Assembly: GCF_004766055.1 (NCBI RefSeq)
Contig: NZ_SPQR01000005.1
Location: 62,001 to 126,000 of the forward strand
Length of the DNA: 64,000 nucleotides
Direction of reading: 5' to 3'
From: Desulfosporosinus sp. Sb-LF
Lineage (GTDB): Bacteria > Bacillota > Desulfitobacteriia > Desulfitobacteriales > Desulfitobacteriaceae
Below are positions 1-7,551 of the stretch, one piece after another (within the stretch, counting starts at the first letter, position 1; each line of letters begins with the position of its first letter). The notes below the pieces were generated by a model. That model did not search any database, had not been told where the DNA came from, and was given only the letters and a program-made list of their open reading frames with translations. Position numbers and translations under genes: made by a program.

Positions 1-696
1 ATTGGTGAAACGGACACCCACGAAGAACGGGCCCGACTTACAGCAGCGCTCGATTATATTCGGTCAAACCCCGAGATTCGGGACGTCTTAGTGACAGGCG
101 GAGACGCCTTACTTCTCAGTGATCTAACCTTAGATTGGCTTCTTGGGGAACTCCATTCCATTCCTCATGTAGAAATCAAACGCCTCGGGACACGAGCTCC
201 CGTGACCATGCCGATGCGCATTACGAATGAATTATGTTCTATCTTGGCCAAATATCCACCTTTATATATCAACACACAGTTCAACCACCCCAAAGAAGTG
301 ACCGAAGATGCCAAAAAGGCGGCTGACAAACTCGTTGCAGCCGGAGTGGTCTTAGGAAATCAGACGGTATTGCTCAAAGGCGTTAATAATCAGCCGGAAA
401 TCATGAAAAAACTCAATCAAGAACTACTCAAAATTAGAGTCCGCCCCTATTATATCTTTCATGCCAAAAACGTCAAAGGAACACGTCATTTTGTGCCTCG
501 GATCCAAGACGGACTTGATGTTATGGAACATTTACGGGGATATACTTCAGGGCTTGCGATACCAACCTATATTGTGAATGCTCCCAAAGGCGGCGGCAAA
601 ACTCCCATCTTACCGCAATATCTTATGTCCCTCCATGAAAACAAAGCGGTTTTGCGTACTTGGGAAGGAAAACTCATCCGGTATGAAACTCCATAA
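1..696 (+). CDS. eam: Glutamate 2,3-aminomutase, C-terminal part (partial)
   Basis: Radical SAM, PLP-dependent aminomutase of the lysine 2,3-aminomutase (KAM) family. The reading frame is open from base 1, so the N-terminus with the CxxxCxxC cluster motif lies outside the window. Visible family motifs are GETDTHEERARL, VLVTGGDAL, NTQFNHPKE and the C-terminal GGGKTPILPQY. In clostridial KAM two Asp residues (293 and 330) bind the lysine side-chain ammonium. Here the aligned positions are Lys (FHAKNVKG instead of YQCDLSxG) and Asn (YIVNAPKGGGK instead of VVDAPGGGGK), the pair described for glutamate 2,3-aminomutase. The enzyme would make beta-glutamate, a compatible solute. The family is certain; the glutamate specificity is inferred from these residues. 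Confidence 0.85.
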   Translation: MGETDTHEERARLTAALDYIRSNPEIRDVLVTGGDALLLSDLTLDWLLGELHSIPHVEIKRLGTRAPVTMPMRITNELCSILAKYPPLYINTQFNHPKEVTEDAKKAADKLVAAGVVLGNQTVLLKGVNNQPEIMKKLNQELLKIRVRPYYIFHAKNVKGTRHFVPRIQDGLDVMEHLRGYTSGLAIPTYIVNAPKGGGKTPILPQYLMSLHENKAVLRTWEGKLIRYETP

Positions 697-710
697 TAGG
701 AGATTAACCT

Positions 711-923
711 TTGAAAGGGGTGTGTAAAATGATGGAACGTCTCAATAACGACCAAATAGCCCAGCGGATTCTGGATGCAAACTCAGATCTGAAACGTTAC
801 TTGAACTTAGCACCTAGCCTTAATAAACCTGCTCCATCCCAACCAAAAACCACCGTAGGATATTTCCAACGTCCGATTTCCACGACCCCATTTCATAGAC
901 CTTTGCTAAGACCTTTAGAATAG
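711..923 (+). CDS. Small hypothetical protein behind the aminomutase
   Basis: Unrecognised 58-70 residue protein, probably co-transcribed with the aminomutase, whose stop codon is 14 bases upstream. Two starts are possible: TTG at 711, with AGGAGA about 8 bases upstream, or ATG at 729 preceded by AAAGGGG. The product has a charged N-terminal half (NNDQIAQRILDANSDLKRYL) and a Pro/Arg-rich tail with no Cys and no membrane segment. A rho-independent terminator follows directly, which supports a real transcript end here. No function can be assigned. Confidence 0.6.
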   Translation: MKGVCKMMERLNNDQIAQRILDANSDLKRYLNLAPSLNKPAPSQPKTTVGYFQRPISTTPFHRPLLRPLE

Positions 924-955
924 GTCTTGTGAATATCACTTAGTCCTCTCCATTT

Positions 956-984
956 ACTAGCGGTCCTCGGACCGCTAGTTTTTT
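956..984 (+). terminator. Rho-independent terminator
   Basis: An 11-bp inverted repeat ACTAGCGGTCC / GGACCGCTAGT is followed by a run of six T. It ends the aminomutase transcript and overlaps the stop codon of the convergent radical SAM gene. Confidence 0.85.
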
Positions 985-1901
985 GCGTTTTTCCCTTGCC
1001 ATGTATCTCTTCGTGCTAATTCCGCGTCAATAGCATTGAGGACCTCCCATTTTTTGCGGCTCCAAAGAGGTCCGATGAGATCGTCCGGTGGTCCATCTCC
1101 TGTCAAACGATGAATCACCATCTCTTGTGGTAAGATCTCCAAAATATCGACGATGAGCGAGACATAGCCTTCTTTCGTCAGAAAATCAAACGGTTCACAC
1201 TGATAAATTTCCTCCAACGGCGTTCCCCTCAATACATGTAACAAATGAAGTTTGATCCCTTGTAAAGGAAGCTCAGCAACCGCTTGCGCTGTTGCCATCA
1301 TTTCTGCTTTTGTTTCTCCCGGTAACCCAAGAATAATATGAGCACAAACCTGTATTCCCCTCGAACGCAACTGATCAAGGCCCCTTAGAAATTGAGCATA
1401 GTCATGACCACGACCAATCCACTGCATGGTTCGGTCATGAATACTTTGTAACCCCAGCTCGACCCACAAATAGGTTCTTTGATTCAATTCCTCAAGATAA
1501 TCCAAGACATCCTCTGGTAAGCAGTCCGGCCTTGTCGATATGGATAACCCTACGACATGCTCCTCGGCTAAGGCCTCTTCATAGACTTCGCGCAACCGTG
1601 TTACGTTGGCATAGGTATTCGTATAGGCTTGGAAATACGCGATGTACCTGGCACCAGGCCATTTTTTCTTCATTCGTTCCTTCACTTCTACAAACTGATC
1701 GTGAATAGACAGCTCCTGATTTCCAGCAAAATCTCCGGACCCCCGTTCACTGCAATAGACACACCCGCCCGTTCCCAACGTCCCATCTCGGTTAGGGCAT
1801 GTAAATCCAGCATCTAACGAGACCTTAAAGATCTTCCCTCCGAACCTTTCACGCAACTGTTCATTAAAGGTATGATAGCGCTTTTGCATAGTATAAGCCA
1901 T
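975..1901 (-). CDS. ytqA: TIGR01212-family radical SAM protein (YtqA/YhcC-like)
   Basis: Radical SAM protein of 308 residues, the usual length for the YtqA/YhcC family. The cluster-binding Cys residues are C35, C47 and C50 in CPNRDGTLGTGGCVYC, the spaced arrangement typical of the family rather than plain CxxxCxxC. Other signs are the N-terminal RYHTFNEQLRERFGGKIFKV, GLSISTRPDC and HIILGLPGE. The family is thought to act on RNA or proteins, but the bacterial substrate is not settled. The ATG at 1901 is preceded by GGAAAG. It stands alone and converges on the aminomutase unit. Confidence 0.85.
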   Translation of the reverse strand: MAYTMQKRYHTFNEQLRERFGGKIFKVSLDAGFTCPNRDGTLGTGGCVYCSERGSGDFAGNQELSIHDQFVEVKERMKKKWPGARYIAYFQAYTNTYANVTRLREVYEEALAEEHVVGLSISTRPDCLPEDVLDYLEELNQRTYLWVELGLQSIHDRTMQWIGRGHDYAQFLRGLDQLRSRGIQVCAHIILGLPGETKAEMMATAQAVAELPLQGIKLHLLHVLRGTPLEEIYQCEPFDFLTKEGYVSLIVDILEILPQEMVIHRLTGDGPPDDLIGPLWSRKKWEVLNAIDAELARRDTWQGKNAKN

Positions 1902-2005
1902 TCTTTCCGTTGGATTAATCCATTAATTTATCCAGGTCCCTCGAAGAAGTTAATGCTCCTTTAAAGCAATAACCTGAGCGCCTAAAACTTTAATAATGAA
2001 GTGTA

Positions 2006-2386
2006 TTACCCCTGGTAAAGTTCAAGTTTCTCTCCGCTAGGACCACGGAAAAAAAAGTTATACCTTCCTTCTCCTATAGTCATGGGCTCGGAAGAAATCA
2101 TCTCCACTTGATGAGCTCGTAAATGCTTATAAGCTTTAAAGATATCTGATACCTTCAGGGCCAAGTGATTGACAACACCATCTTCATACTGCTGCCCGTC
2201 GATAACTTCGACTAGTTCCACGACAGTACCCCCTAATTCTAGAAAAGCCAATTCCACCTCTCCTGGTTTTATCCGGTGCGAAAACTTAAAGCCGAGTACC
2301 TCTATGTAAAAGTGAATAGCCTTTTCCATATCCAAGGCCTTAATCCCAATATGTTCGATTCCTATAAAAAAAGACTTGTTTGGCAT
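2006..2386 (-). CDS. VOC-family (glyoxalase / methylmalonyl-CoA epimerase-like) protein
   Basis: Protein of 126 residues with one vicinal-oxygen-chelate module pair. It opens GIEHIGIKALDMEKAIHFYIEVLGF, with the metal-ligand His in IEHIGI, then ELVEVIDG and a second half VNHLALKV ending GPSGEKLELYQ. This layout fits methylmalonyl-CoA epimerase-like or lactoylglutathione lyase-like members, and the substrate cannot be told from sequence. I chose ATG 2386, preceded by TAGGTGAAAG, over the GTG three codons upstream. It is monocistronic between two unrelated minus-strand genes. Confidence 0.75.
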   Translation of the reverse strand: MPNKSFFIGIEHIGIKALDMEKAIHFYIEVLGFKFSHRIKPGEVELAFLELGGTVVELVEVIDGQQYEDGVVNHLALKVSDIFKAYKHLRAHQVEMISSEPMTIGEGRYNFFFRGPSGEKLELYQG

Positions 2387-2622
2387 TTCTTTCACCTAGT
2401 TAAGAAAACTTGGACAAAACCTAACCTTATCCTTTCGTAATTGTATGAACCTCTCCAAGTTTTGGGACAATAATCTCTTTAGTTAGTCTATCTTTCCCTT
2501 GAAATTTAGTCATATACTACGTTTCCATGGTCTCTAATTGGCTCTAGTTAGAGCTTACATTACATTATGACCAATATGTAAAAATAACTATTTTTTCCTT
2601 GAGAACTCCCTCGCTCCGAGGA

Positions 2623-3804
2623 TCATACAAGACGCTCTAGCTCCAAAAGCCTTTGTTTAATGTCCACCCCCCCGGCATACCCTGTCAAACTTCCATTTTT
2701 TCCGATCACTCGATGGCAAGGAACCACAATTCCAATGGGATTTCGATTGTTGGCCATACCCACTGCTCTCTGACCCTTTGGGTTTCCCACCCTCAGAGCT
2801 ATTTCACCATAACTGCGTGTCACCCCATAAGGAATGCGCAGAAGTTCTTCCCATACTTGACGTTGGAAAGGGGTTCCCATCTGATGGAGAGGGATCGTAA
2901 ACTCTCTACGTTTGGCATCAAGATACTCTTGTAACTGGCTAATAGCTTCGCGATTCGGCTCGCGCTTACGCATCAAAAACCATTTAGGGAACCATCGTGA
3001 CGCCCATGTCCTCAAAGTCTTTTCTTCCTCAACCGATGGGCCAAGCCCTAGCCAACACATCCCTATCGGGGTAGAGGCAACCGTTAACTCAACCTCAAGG
3101 TCTTTAATCATCACCCGTTCCGTCCAATAAGCAACCGTTTGAGCCTGCCAAAGTTCCTGAACGAGATAGCGGATTAGTTGGCCATCTTGATAGACTTCAA
3201 CTGAGGTTTTATCCTTTTGCAAACGTTGATCAAGCTCTATCGGAACGGTCCATCTTGGCCCTTTTTCGCGATAAAACGCAAAGTCTTCCTGTGGAATCCT
3301 CATCAGTGCATAGATTAATGCAGCTAAACCTCTCGCTAAGGGTACTTCAGATTCTAAGATAGGCCTGATGCGTTCTTCAAGGGGATCCACTAAATGTGGA
3401 GCAACCTGAGCCAATTGCGCCAACCCCCATAAAGCACCATCGCGCAAACTTTCATCTTCTATTAGCCCCGAAAGCATCCAATTAAAGTGTCCGCATGTCT
3501 CCGGACAATGAGCAAGAATGCTTCCTATCGCATCAGAAGCATTCCAAGCCGTCCCTCCTGATTCTTCGTTGAGCATCCAAAAATAACGTCGCACAAGTTC
3601 CACAGCATAGTTTGGTTCTTCTTGCTCGATATAATCCGCAACTACCCCTAATGCCTCTACCGCTCGCCAGAAGACTATCCCATCTTTAACATAAATTCGA
3701 GCCATCAGTTGTCGATAGATGTTCTTATTTTCTTTTACCCAGTGGCATAGTTGCTTCCAATCCCGCTTGGCTAAAACTTGTTCCAGTTCTATCTTGGAAG
3801 GCAT
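2623..3804 (-). CDS. ogt: HEAT-like (DVU0298-type) domain fused to O6-methylguanine-DNA methyltransferase
   Basis: Protein of 393 residues, more than twice the length of ordinary Ogt (about 170). Residues 1-190 are alpha-helical HEAT-like repeats with WMLNEESGGTAWNASDAIGSI, resembling the DVU0298 family of sulfate reducers. Residues about 215-393 form an alkyltransferase: an N-terminal domain, then the DNA-binding helix region RAVGMANNRNP and active site PCHRVIG with acceptor C363. It should transfer alkyl groups from O6-alkylguanine to C363 as a suicide enzyme. The role of the repeat domain is unknown, possibly protein contact or alkylation sensing. The ATG at 3804 is preceded by AGGTGATCTC. 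Confidence 0.8.
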   Translation of the reverse strand: MPSKIELEQVLAKRDWKQLCHWVKENKNIYRQLMARIYVKDGIVFWRAVEALGVVADYIEQEEPNYAVELVRRYFWMLNEESGGTAWNASDAIGSILAHCPETCGHFNWMLSGLIEDESLRDGALWGLAQLAQVAPHLVDPLEERIRPILESEVPLARGLAALIYALMRIPQEDFAFYREKGPRWTVPIELDQRLQKDKTSVEVYQDGQLIRYLVQELWQAQTVAYWTERVMIKDLEVELTVASTPIGMCWLGLGPSVEEEKTLRTWASRWFPKWFLMRKREPNREAISQLQEYLDAKRREFTIPLHQMGTPFQRQVWEELLRIPYGVTRSYGEIALRVGNPKGQRAVGMANNRNPIGIVVPCHRVIGKNGSLTGYAGGVDIKQRLLELERLV

Positions 3805-3974
3805 GAGATCACCTGCTTTCTTCTATCTCTTTCGTAACTTCCTTATACATTTAAGTTTCTACCAAGATCCACCGTCATCACAGATCTTTGTGTTAGTTCT
3901 TATAATCAGCCTCGTACTTTATTAAAACTATAATATCATTATAACTGAATACAGCTTTGTAATAAACTAACAAT

Positions 3975-4002
3975 AAAAAGGCAGCCCCAAAGGCGGCCGC
4001 CC
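3975..4002 (-). terminator. Probable terminator on the minus strand
   Basis: Read on the minus strand, GGCGGCC pairs with GGCTGCC (one G-U pair) and is followed by TTTTTATT. It lies upstream of the alkyltransferase gene and would end a minus-strand transcript coming from about 4300, which hints that the small ORF at 4176-4295 is transcribed. Confidence 0.55.
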
Positions 4003-4175
4003 ATGCGCTTCACTCAAAAACTAAATAATGCGCAAAAATCATGAATTTATTCCATAAGTAGTTAAATTATGGAATAACAGCAATAAACTTCTTTTAATTT
4101 TATATAAAGAGTATTTATTTATCCTATACTGGACAATAATTTCAAGGCGCTAATTCCAAATATAAGCTACAATAA

Positions 4176-4295
4176 CTATTGTGACAAGGCCTTTGAATTA
4201 AGATGTTCTAAAACTCCTTCAAAATCCTCCTGCATCTTACGTGTGAAAATGTCTAATGATATACTTGATCTGACCGTCAGATATCTTTTAGTCAT
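4176..4295 (-). CDS. Possible 39-residue ORF or gene remnant
   Basis: Minus-strand ATG 4295 to TAG 4176 reads MTKRYLTVRSSISLDIF, then TRKMQEDFEGVLEHL and a short tail. The composition looks protein-like, but no ribosome site precedes the ATG. The frame stays open a further 17 codons upstream, so this may be the tail of a decayed gene. It is supported only by a downstream terminator at 3975-4002. I do not recognise it. Confidence 0.25.
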   Translation of the reverse strand: MTKRYLTVRSSISLDIFTRKMQEDFEGVLEHLNSKALSQ

Positions 4296-4415
4296 AGGAA
4301 GAGCTTTTTCTTGGCCTTGTCCTTTATTTAAACTTTTTTATTTTTTGTGATCGTTTTAGAAGGAAATCCTTTCTGGATGTCGAATTGTATTTTATAGAAA
4401 AATTTGATAATGCAC

Positions 4416-4477
4416 AAAAAAGGACCATGGAGGTCTGTCCCTAACAAGGGCAGCGCTATGGCCCTTTTTAATTTTTT
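4416..4477 (+). terminator. Leader hairpin upstream of cooT (attenuator or dispersed repeat)
   Basis: AAAAAGGACCAT pairs with ATGGCCCTTTTT (one mismatch) around an inner helix CTGTCCCT / AGGGCAG, followed by TTTTTAATTTTTT. The ribosome site of cooT starts 6 bases later, so this is a terminator-like structure inside the leader. It could be a metal-responsive attenuator, or a stray copy of a palindromic repeat. Only the structure is seen; regulation is inferred. Confidence 0.5.
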
Positions 4478-4498
4478 AAAAAGAAGGAGCAAAATGTA

Positions 4499-4696
4499 AT
4501 GTGTGAAGCAAATGCCTACCTCAAAGAGGGAGAAACCGAAGTACTGTTCATGGAGTCGGTCGATACTATTGAACCCTACGAAGGCGGTCTTAAGCTCATG
4601 GATATTTTCGGGATGCAAAAGTTTATCCAAGCCAAAATCAAAGACATGACTCTTCTCAATCATCGAATTCTTTTGGAAAGAACAGACGACAAGTAA
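4499..4696 (+). CDS. cooT: CooT-family nickel-binding protein
   Basis: Protein of 65 residues matching CooT, a small dimeric Ni(II)-binding protein known from the Rhodospirillum rubrum CO dehydrogenase maturation locus, where Cys2 binds nickel. Cys2 is present here (MCEANAYLKEGETEVL), and the length is the family norm. GAAGGAG lies 9 bases before the ATG. It is the first gene of a nickel-uptake cluster, 25 bases before the transporter gene. It probably hands nickel to CooS (41661-43574), which has no maturation genes of its own next to it. Confidence 0.85.
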   Translation: MCEANAYLKEGETEVLFMESVDTIEPYEGGLKLMDIFGMQKFIQAKIKDMTLLNHRILLERTDDK

Positions 4697-4721
4697 CAGA
4701 TCGAAGAGAGGAGAGACCCTT

Positions 4722-5783
4722 ATGCATATTCCTGACGGGTACTTAAGCCCACAAACCAATGCAGTATTAGGGGTCGTCAGTGCGCTGACGGCTGCCGGGG
4801 CCGCTTACAAAACCTCCAAGACCGTTCAGTCAAAATACATCCCTTTACTTTCGATTGGAGCCGCTTTTTCCTTTACCATTATGATGTTTAATATCCCCAT
4901 ACCCGATGGAACCACTGCCCATGCGGTCGGGGGGACCCTTCTTGCCATTCTCCTGGGTCCATGGGCAGCCATGATCGGGGTATCCATCGCTCTCGTCATT
5001 CAAGCTCTCTTCTTTGGAGATGGAGGAATTCTAGCCCTCGGAGCCAATATTTTCAATATGGGGATCATTCTCCCCCTTGTAGGCTATGCAGTTTATCGTC
5101 TGATCGCTGGTCAAAGCGCGGTCGAATCGAAGCGTAGGCTGATTGCCGCCGCTGTCGCTGGATACCTTGCCATCAATGTGGCCGCACTGGTAGCAGGAGT
5201 TGAATTTGGGCTGCAACCACTTCTTTTTCACAGTGCCAACGGCATGCCCCTCTACAGTCCGTATGGACTAAACGTAGCTCTCCCAGCCATGCTTTTTGGC
5301 CATGTAATCATAGCTGGACCCGTAGAAGGTTTGGTTACCTTTCTCGCTCTTTCCTACTTGCAACGTAATAACCCAGCTCTTCTTCAAATCATGAGACCCA
5401 GCACAGTCCACAGTGCAGATCATAACCCTAGTCCACGCTATGGCAAGCTGATTACAGGGATTCTGGCCCTTGTCGTACTGAGTCCTCTGGGATTATTGGC
5501 TAGCGGGACTGCCTGGGGAGAATGGAGTTCCGAAGAAATTCAGGGTCAGTTAGGTTTTGTTCCTGCCGGGATGCAAAAACTCAATACTTTTTGGGATCAC
5601 GCCCTCTTAAAGGGTTATGGCGCGCCTGCTTTGACCCAGACATTTTGGCAACAATCCTTAGGGTATCTCCTATCGGCCTTTGTCGGACTCCTCGCAATAG
5701 GAGGAACGGCCTATGTGCTTCAACGTCTCTTCCGGAAGGGAGAGGTTCGGAATGGAGCTTCCACTTTGGTTGCAAAAAAATAG
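4722..5783 (+). CDS. nikMN: ECF-type nickel transporter substrate-binding subunit, NikM-NikN fusion
   Basis: Integral membrane S-component of 353 residues that captures nickel (or cobalt). The N-terminus MHIPDGYLSP carries the invariant His2 and the metal-site loop of CbiM/NikM. Residues 1-225 are the CbiM core. After a linker (about 225-245) there is a C-terminal part with two membrane spans around an extracytoplasmic loop (GTAWGEWSSEEIQG), matching the NikN/PDGLE-type auxiliary domain. The fusion is common in nickel-specific systems, and together with CooT upstream it favours nickel over cobalt. The ribosome site is GAGAGGAGAG. Confidence 0.85.
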   Translation: MHIPDGYLSPQTNAVLGVVSALTAAGAAYKTSKTVQSKYIPLLSIGAAFSFTIMMFNIPIPDGTTAHAVGGTLLAILLGPWAAMIGVSIALVIQALFFGDGGILALGANIFNMGIILPLVGYAVYRLIAGQSAVESKRRLIAAAVAGYLAINVAALVAGVEFGLQPLLFHSANGMPLYSPYGLNVALPAMLFGHVIIAGPVEGLVTFLALSYLQRNNPALLQIMRPSTVHSADHNPSPRYGKLITGILALVVLSPLGLLASGTAWGEWSSEEIQGQLGFVPAGMQKLNTFWDHALLKGYGAPALTQTFWQQSLGYLLSAFVGLLAIGGTAYVLQRLFRKGEVRNGASTLVAKK

Positions 5784-6711
5784 TGAACTTCCGACTTTTC
5801 CCTCACTTCAATCTTCTTCCCCAGCCCCCCAAAAAGCAAAGCGGTCCAATTTTATTCAGAAGACCCTGCAAGGTATTGTTCATCTCATACGAGAATCCGT
5901 TTATTCCGAAGAAATCGCTCTTCGCCCAGGGTTTCTACAAGCCATGGATCCCCGCCTTAAGCTCTTGGCTATTTTCTCCCTCCTCATCACTGTCAATCTT
6001 CTGCGCCATTTGCCGTTGCTTTGGGGAATCTATCTCGGGATTTTAACCCTCGCAATGTTGTCAAAAGTGCCTAGTCGTTTCCTGATTCAGCGGGTTTGGT
6101 TCGTTATTCCCTTATTTACTGGCATCATGGTCCTACCTGCCCTATTTAATTGGGTACGCCCTGGTGACCTCCTCTGGCAAATTTGGACCTTCGCGACCCC
6201 ACCCCACATCGGACCGGTTCATTTCCCACCTGAATTATTCATCACTCGACAGGGCTTTTGGGGAGCAGTTCTCCTGATTAGCCGAGTGGGGATTTCTGTC
6301 ACTCTCGCGGTTCTTCTCACCTTAACGACACGTTGGAACAACCTGCTGCGCGCTTTACGTACCTTTTTTGTTCCTAAGATTTTCATCGTTACTTTAGAAA
6401 TGACCTACCGCTATATCTTCGTGCTCATTACCCTTTTAGAGGACATGTTCTTGGCGCGAAAAGCTCGTGACGCAGGGCAATCGTCCGGCGCAGAGCAACG
6501 GCGTTTCGTTGGATCATCGATTGCTCACCTTTTTGGCAAATCCCTACAAATGAGCGAAGAGGTGTATACCTCAATGACCGCACGGGGATATACCGGTGAA
6601 ATTCATACTCTTCAGCATTTTCAACTACGTTGGATGGACGTCTTTAGCCTGGGGGTTAGCCTCATGGCGAGCTTAACACTTTATGCTGCTGATAAAGTCT
6701 TGGGAGGATGA
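5752..6711 (+). CDS. nikQ: ECF transporter transmembrane (T) component, NikQ/CbiQ
   Basis: Membrane coupling protein of about 319 residues that links the S-component to the ATPase. It has five or six hydrophobic segments and the family signatures MDPRLKLLAIFS near the N-terminus and the cytoplasmic coupling helix ARKARDAG...MTARGYTGE. Of the possible starts I chose ATG 5752, preceded by GGGAGAGG, which overlaps nikMN by 32 bases. An earlier in-frame start would overlap more and has no ribosome site. An unusual Ser/Pro-rich cytoplasmic stretch of about 40 residues precedes the core. Confidence 0.85.
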   Translation: MELPLWLQKNSELPTFPSLQSSSPAPQKAKRSNFIQKTLQGIVHLIRESVYSEEIALRPGFLQAMDPRLKLLAIFSLLITVNLLRHLPLLWGIYLGILTLAMLSKVPSRFLIQRVWFVIPLFTGIMVLPALFNWVRPGDLLWQIWTFATPPHIGPVHFPPELFITRQGFWGAVLLISRVGISVTLAVLLTLTTRWNNLLRALRTFFVPKIFIVTLEMTYRYIFVLITLLEDMFLARKARDAGQSSGAEQRRFVGSSIAHLFGKSLQMSEEVYTSMTARGYTGEIHTLQHFQLRWMDVFSLGVSLMASLTLYAADKVLGG

Positions 6712-6715
6712 GAAC

Positions 6716-7510
6716 TTGTCACAACAAACCGTTCCTCTGTTTAAACTAGTTGCCGTTTCTTACGCCTATGTTCCTGAGCATCCTGTCCTTTCCGACATTC
6801 ATCTGCAGGTCTACCCTGGGCAGAGCCTTGTCATTCTGGGAGCTAATGGAAGTGGTAAATCCACACTCCTTAAAATTCTAGCTGGCCTCGTCCATCCTAC
6901 ATCTGGTCAAATCTTAGCCTTTGGACAGGAACTTACAGAAAAAAAACTGCAAAATCCCTCGTACTTAGCGGAGTTTCGCCAGCGCGTAGGCTTTATTTTC
7001 CAAAACTCTGATGCCCAATTGTTTTCAGCCACCGTTCGTGATGAATTATCGTTTGCCCCATTACAGCTTGGCCTCACGACTGAACAAATTAAACAACGGA
7101 TTAATGAAACTGCAGACCTACTCGGCATCACACCCTTCTTAGACCGTCCTCCCTACAAACTGAGTGGCGGAGAAAAGAAGAAAGTCGCTTTGGCATGCGT
7201 CCTGACCGCTAATCCCGATGTATTATTTCTGGATGAGCCTACGAATGGGCTCGACCCACGTACTCAATTTTGGCTTGTAGAATTTCTGTCAGCCCTCCAA
7301 AATGCCGGAAAAACGATTATCACCGCCACCCACGACCTCTCCATTGTGGAAGAAATTGCCCAACGAGTCATCGTTCTGCGCGAAAACCACACGGTTGCAG
7401 CAGACAGCACAGCGTACGAGATTCTCAGTAACCGTCGCCTTCTTTTGGATGTAAACCTCATTCATGAGCGCTCACATTTTCACATTGGTGGATCTAAAGA
7501 ACATGGTTAA
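6716..7510 (+). CDS. nikO: ECF transporter ATPase, NikO/CbiO
   Basis: ABC ATPase of about 264 residues energising the nickel transporter. Motifs are Walker A GANGSGKST, Q-loop FQNSDAQLF, signature LSGGEKKKV, Walker B VLFLDEPTNGLD and switch His in TATHD. FQNSDAQLFS is typical of CbiO/EcfA ATPases. The likely start is TTG 6716, 4 bases after the nikQ stop and 9 bases after GGGAGG; earlier in-frame starts lie inside nikQ. Only one ATPase gene is present, so a homodimer is expected, as in other group I ECF metal systems. Confidence 0.85.
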   Translation: MSQQTVPLFKLVAVSYAYVPEHPVLSDIHLQVYPGQSLVILGANGSGKSTLLKILAGLVHPTSGQILAFGQELTEKKLQNPSYLAEFRQRVGFIFQNSDAQLFSATVRDELSFAPLQLGLTTEQIKQRINETADLLGITPFLDRPPYKLSGGEKKKVALACVLTANPDVLFLDEPTNGLDPRTQFWLVEFLSALQNAGKTIITATHDLSIVEEIAQRVIVLRENHTVAADSTAYEILSNRRLLLDVNLIHERSHFHIGGSKEHG

Positions 7511-7551
7511 GCACATGAATTAGAGTAATGGTTTAATGAAAGGAGATCTGT

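Larger units (their letters stand above)
3805..4498. other. 694-bp AT-rich intergenic region
   Basis: No conserved gene is visible. It holds a minus-strand terminator at 3975-4002, a possible 39-residue minus-strand ORF at 4176-4295, and a long hairpin at 4416-4477 in the leader of cooT. The plus-strand part from 4300 to 4415 shows nothing recognisable. No cobalamin or NiCo riboswitch consensus could be found by eye. Confidence 0.5.

Noticed and set aside
4300-4498. NiCo (czcD) riboswitch upstream of the nickel cluster
   Set aside because: GGGACAG is present only on the opposite strand and the GCAGG/GCAGCC junction motifs are missing, so only a hairpin is claimed.
4328-4759. 143-codon minus-strand frame across cooT and the start of nikMN
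   Set aside because: Antisense to a well-supported gene with a ribosome site; no ribosome site or family match of its own.
5522-6046. 174-codon frame spanning the nikMN-nikQ junction
   Set aside because: Out-of-frame shadow of two membrane proteins; no start signal.
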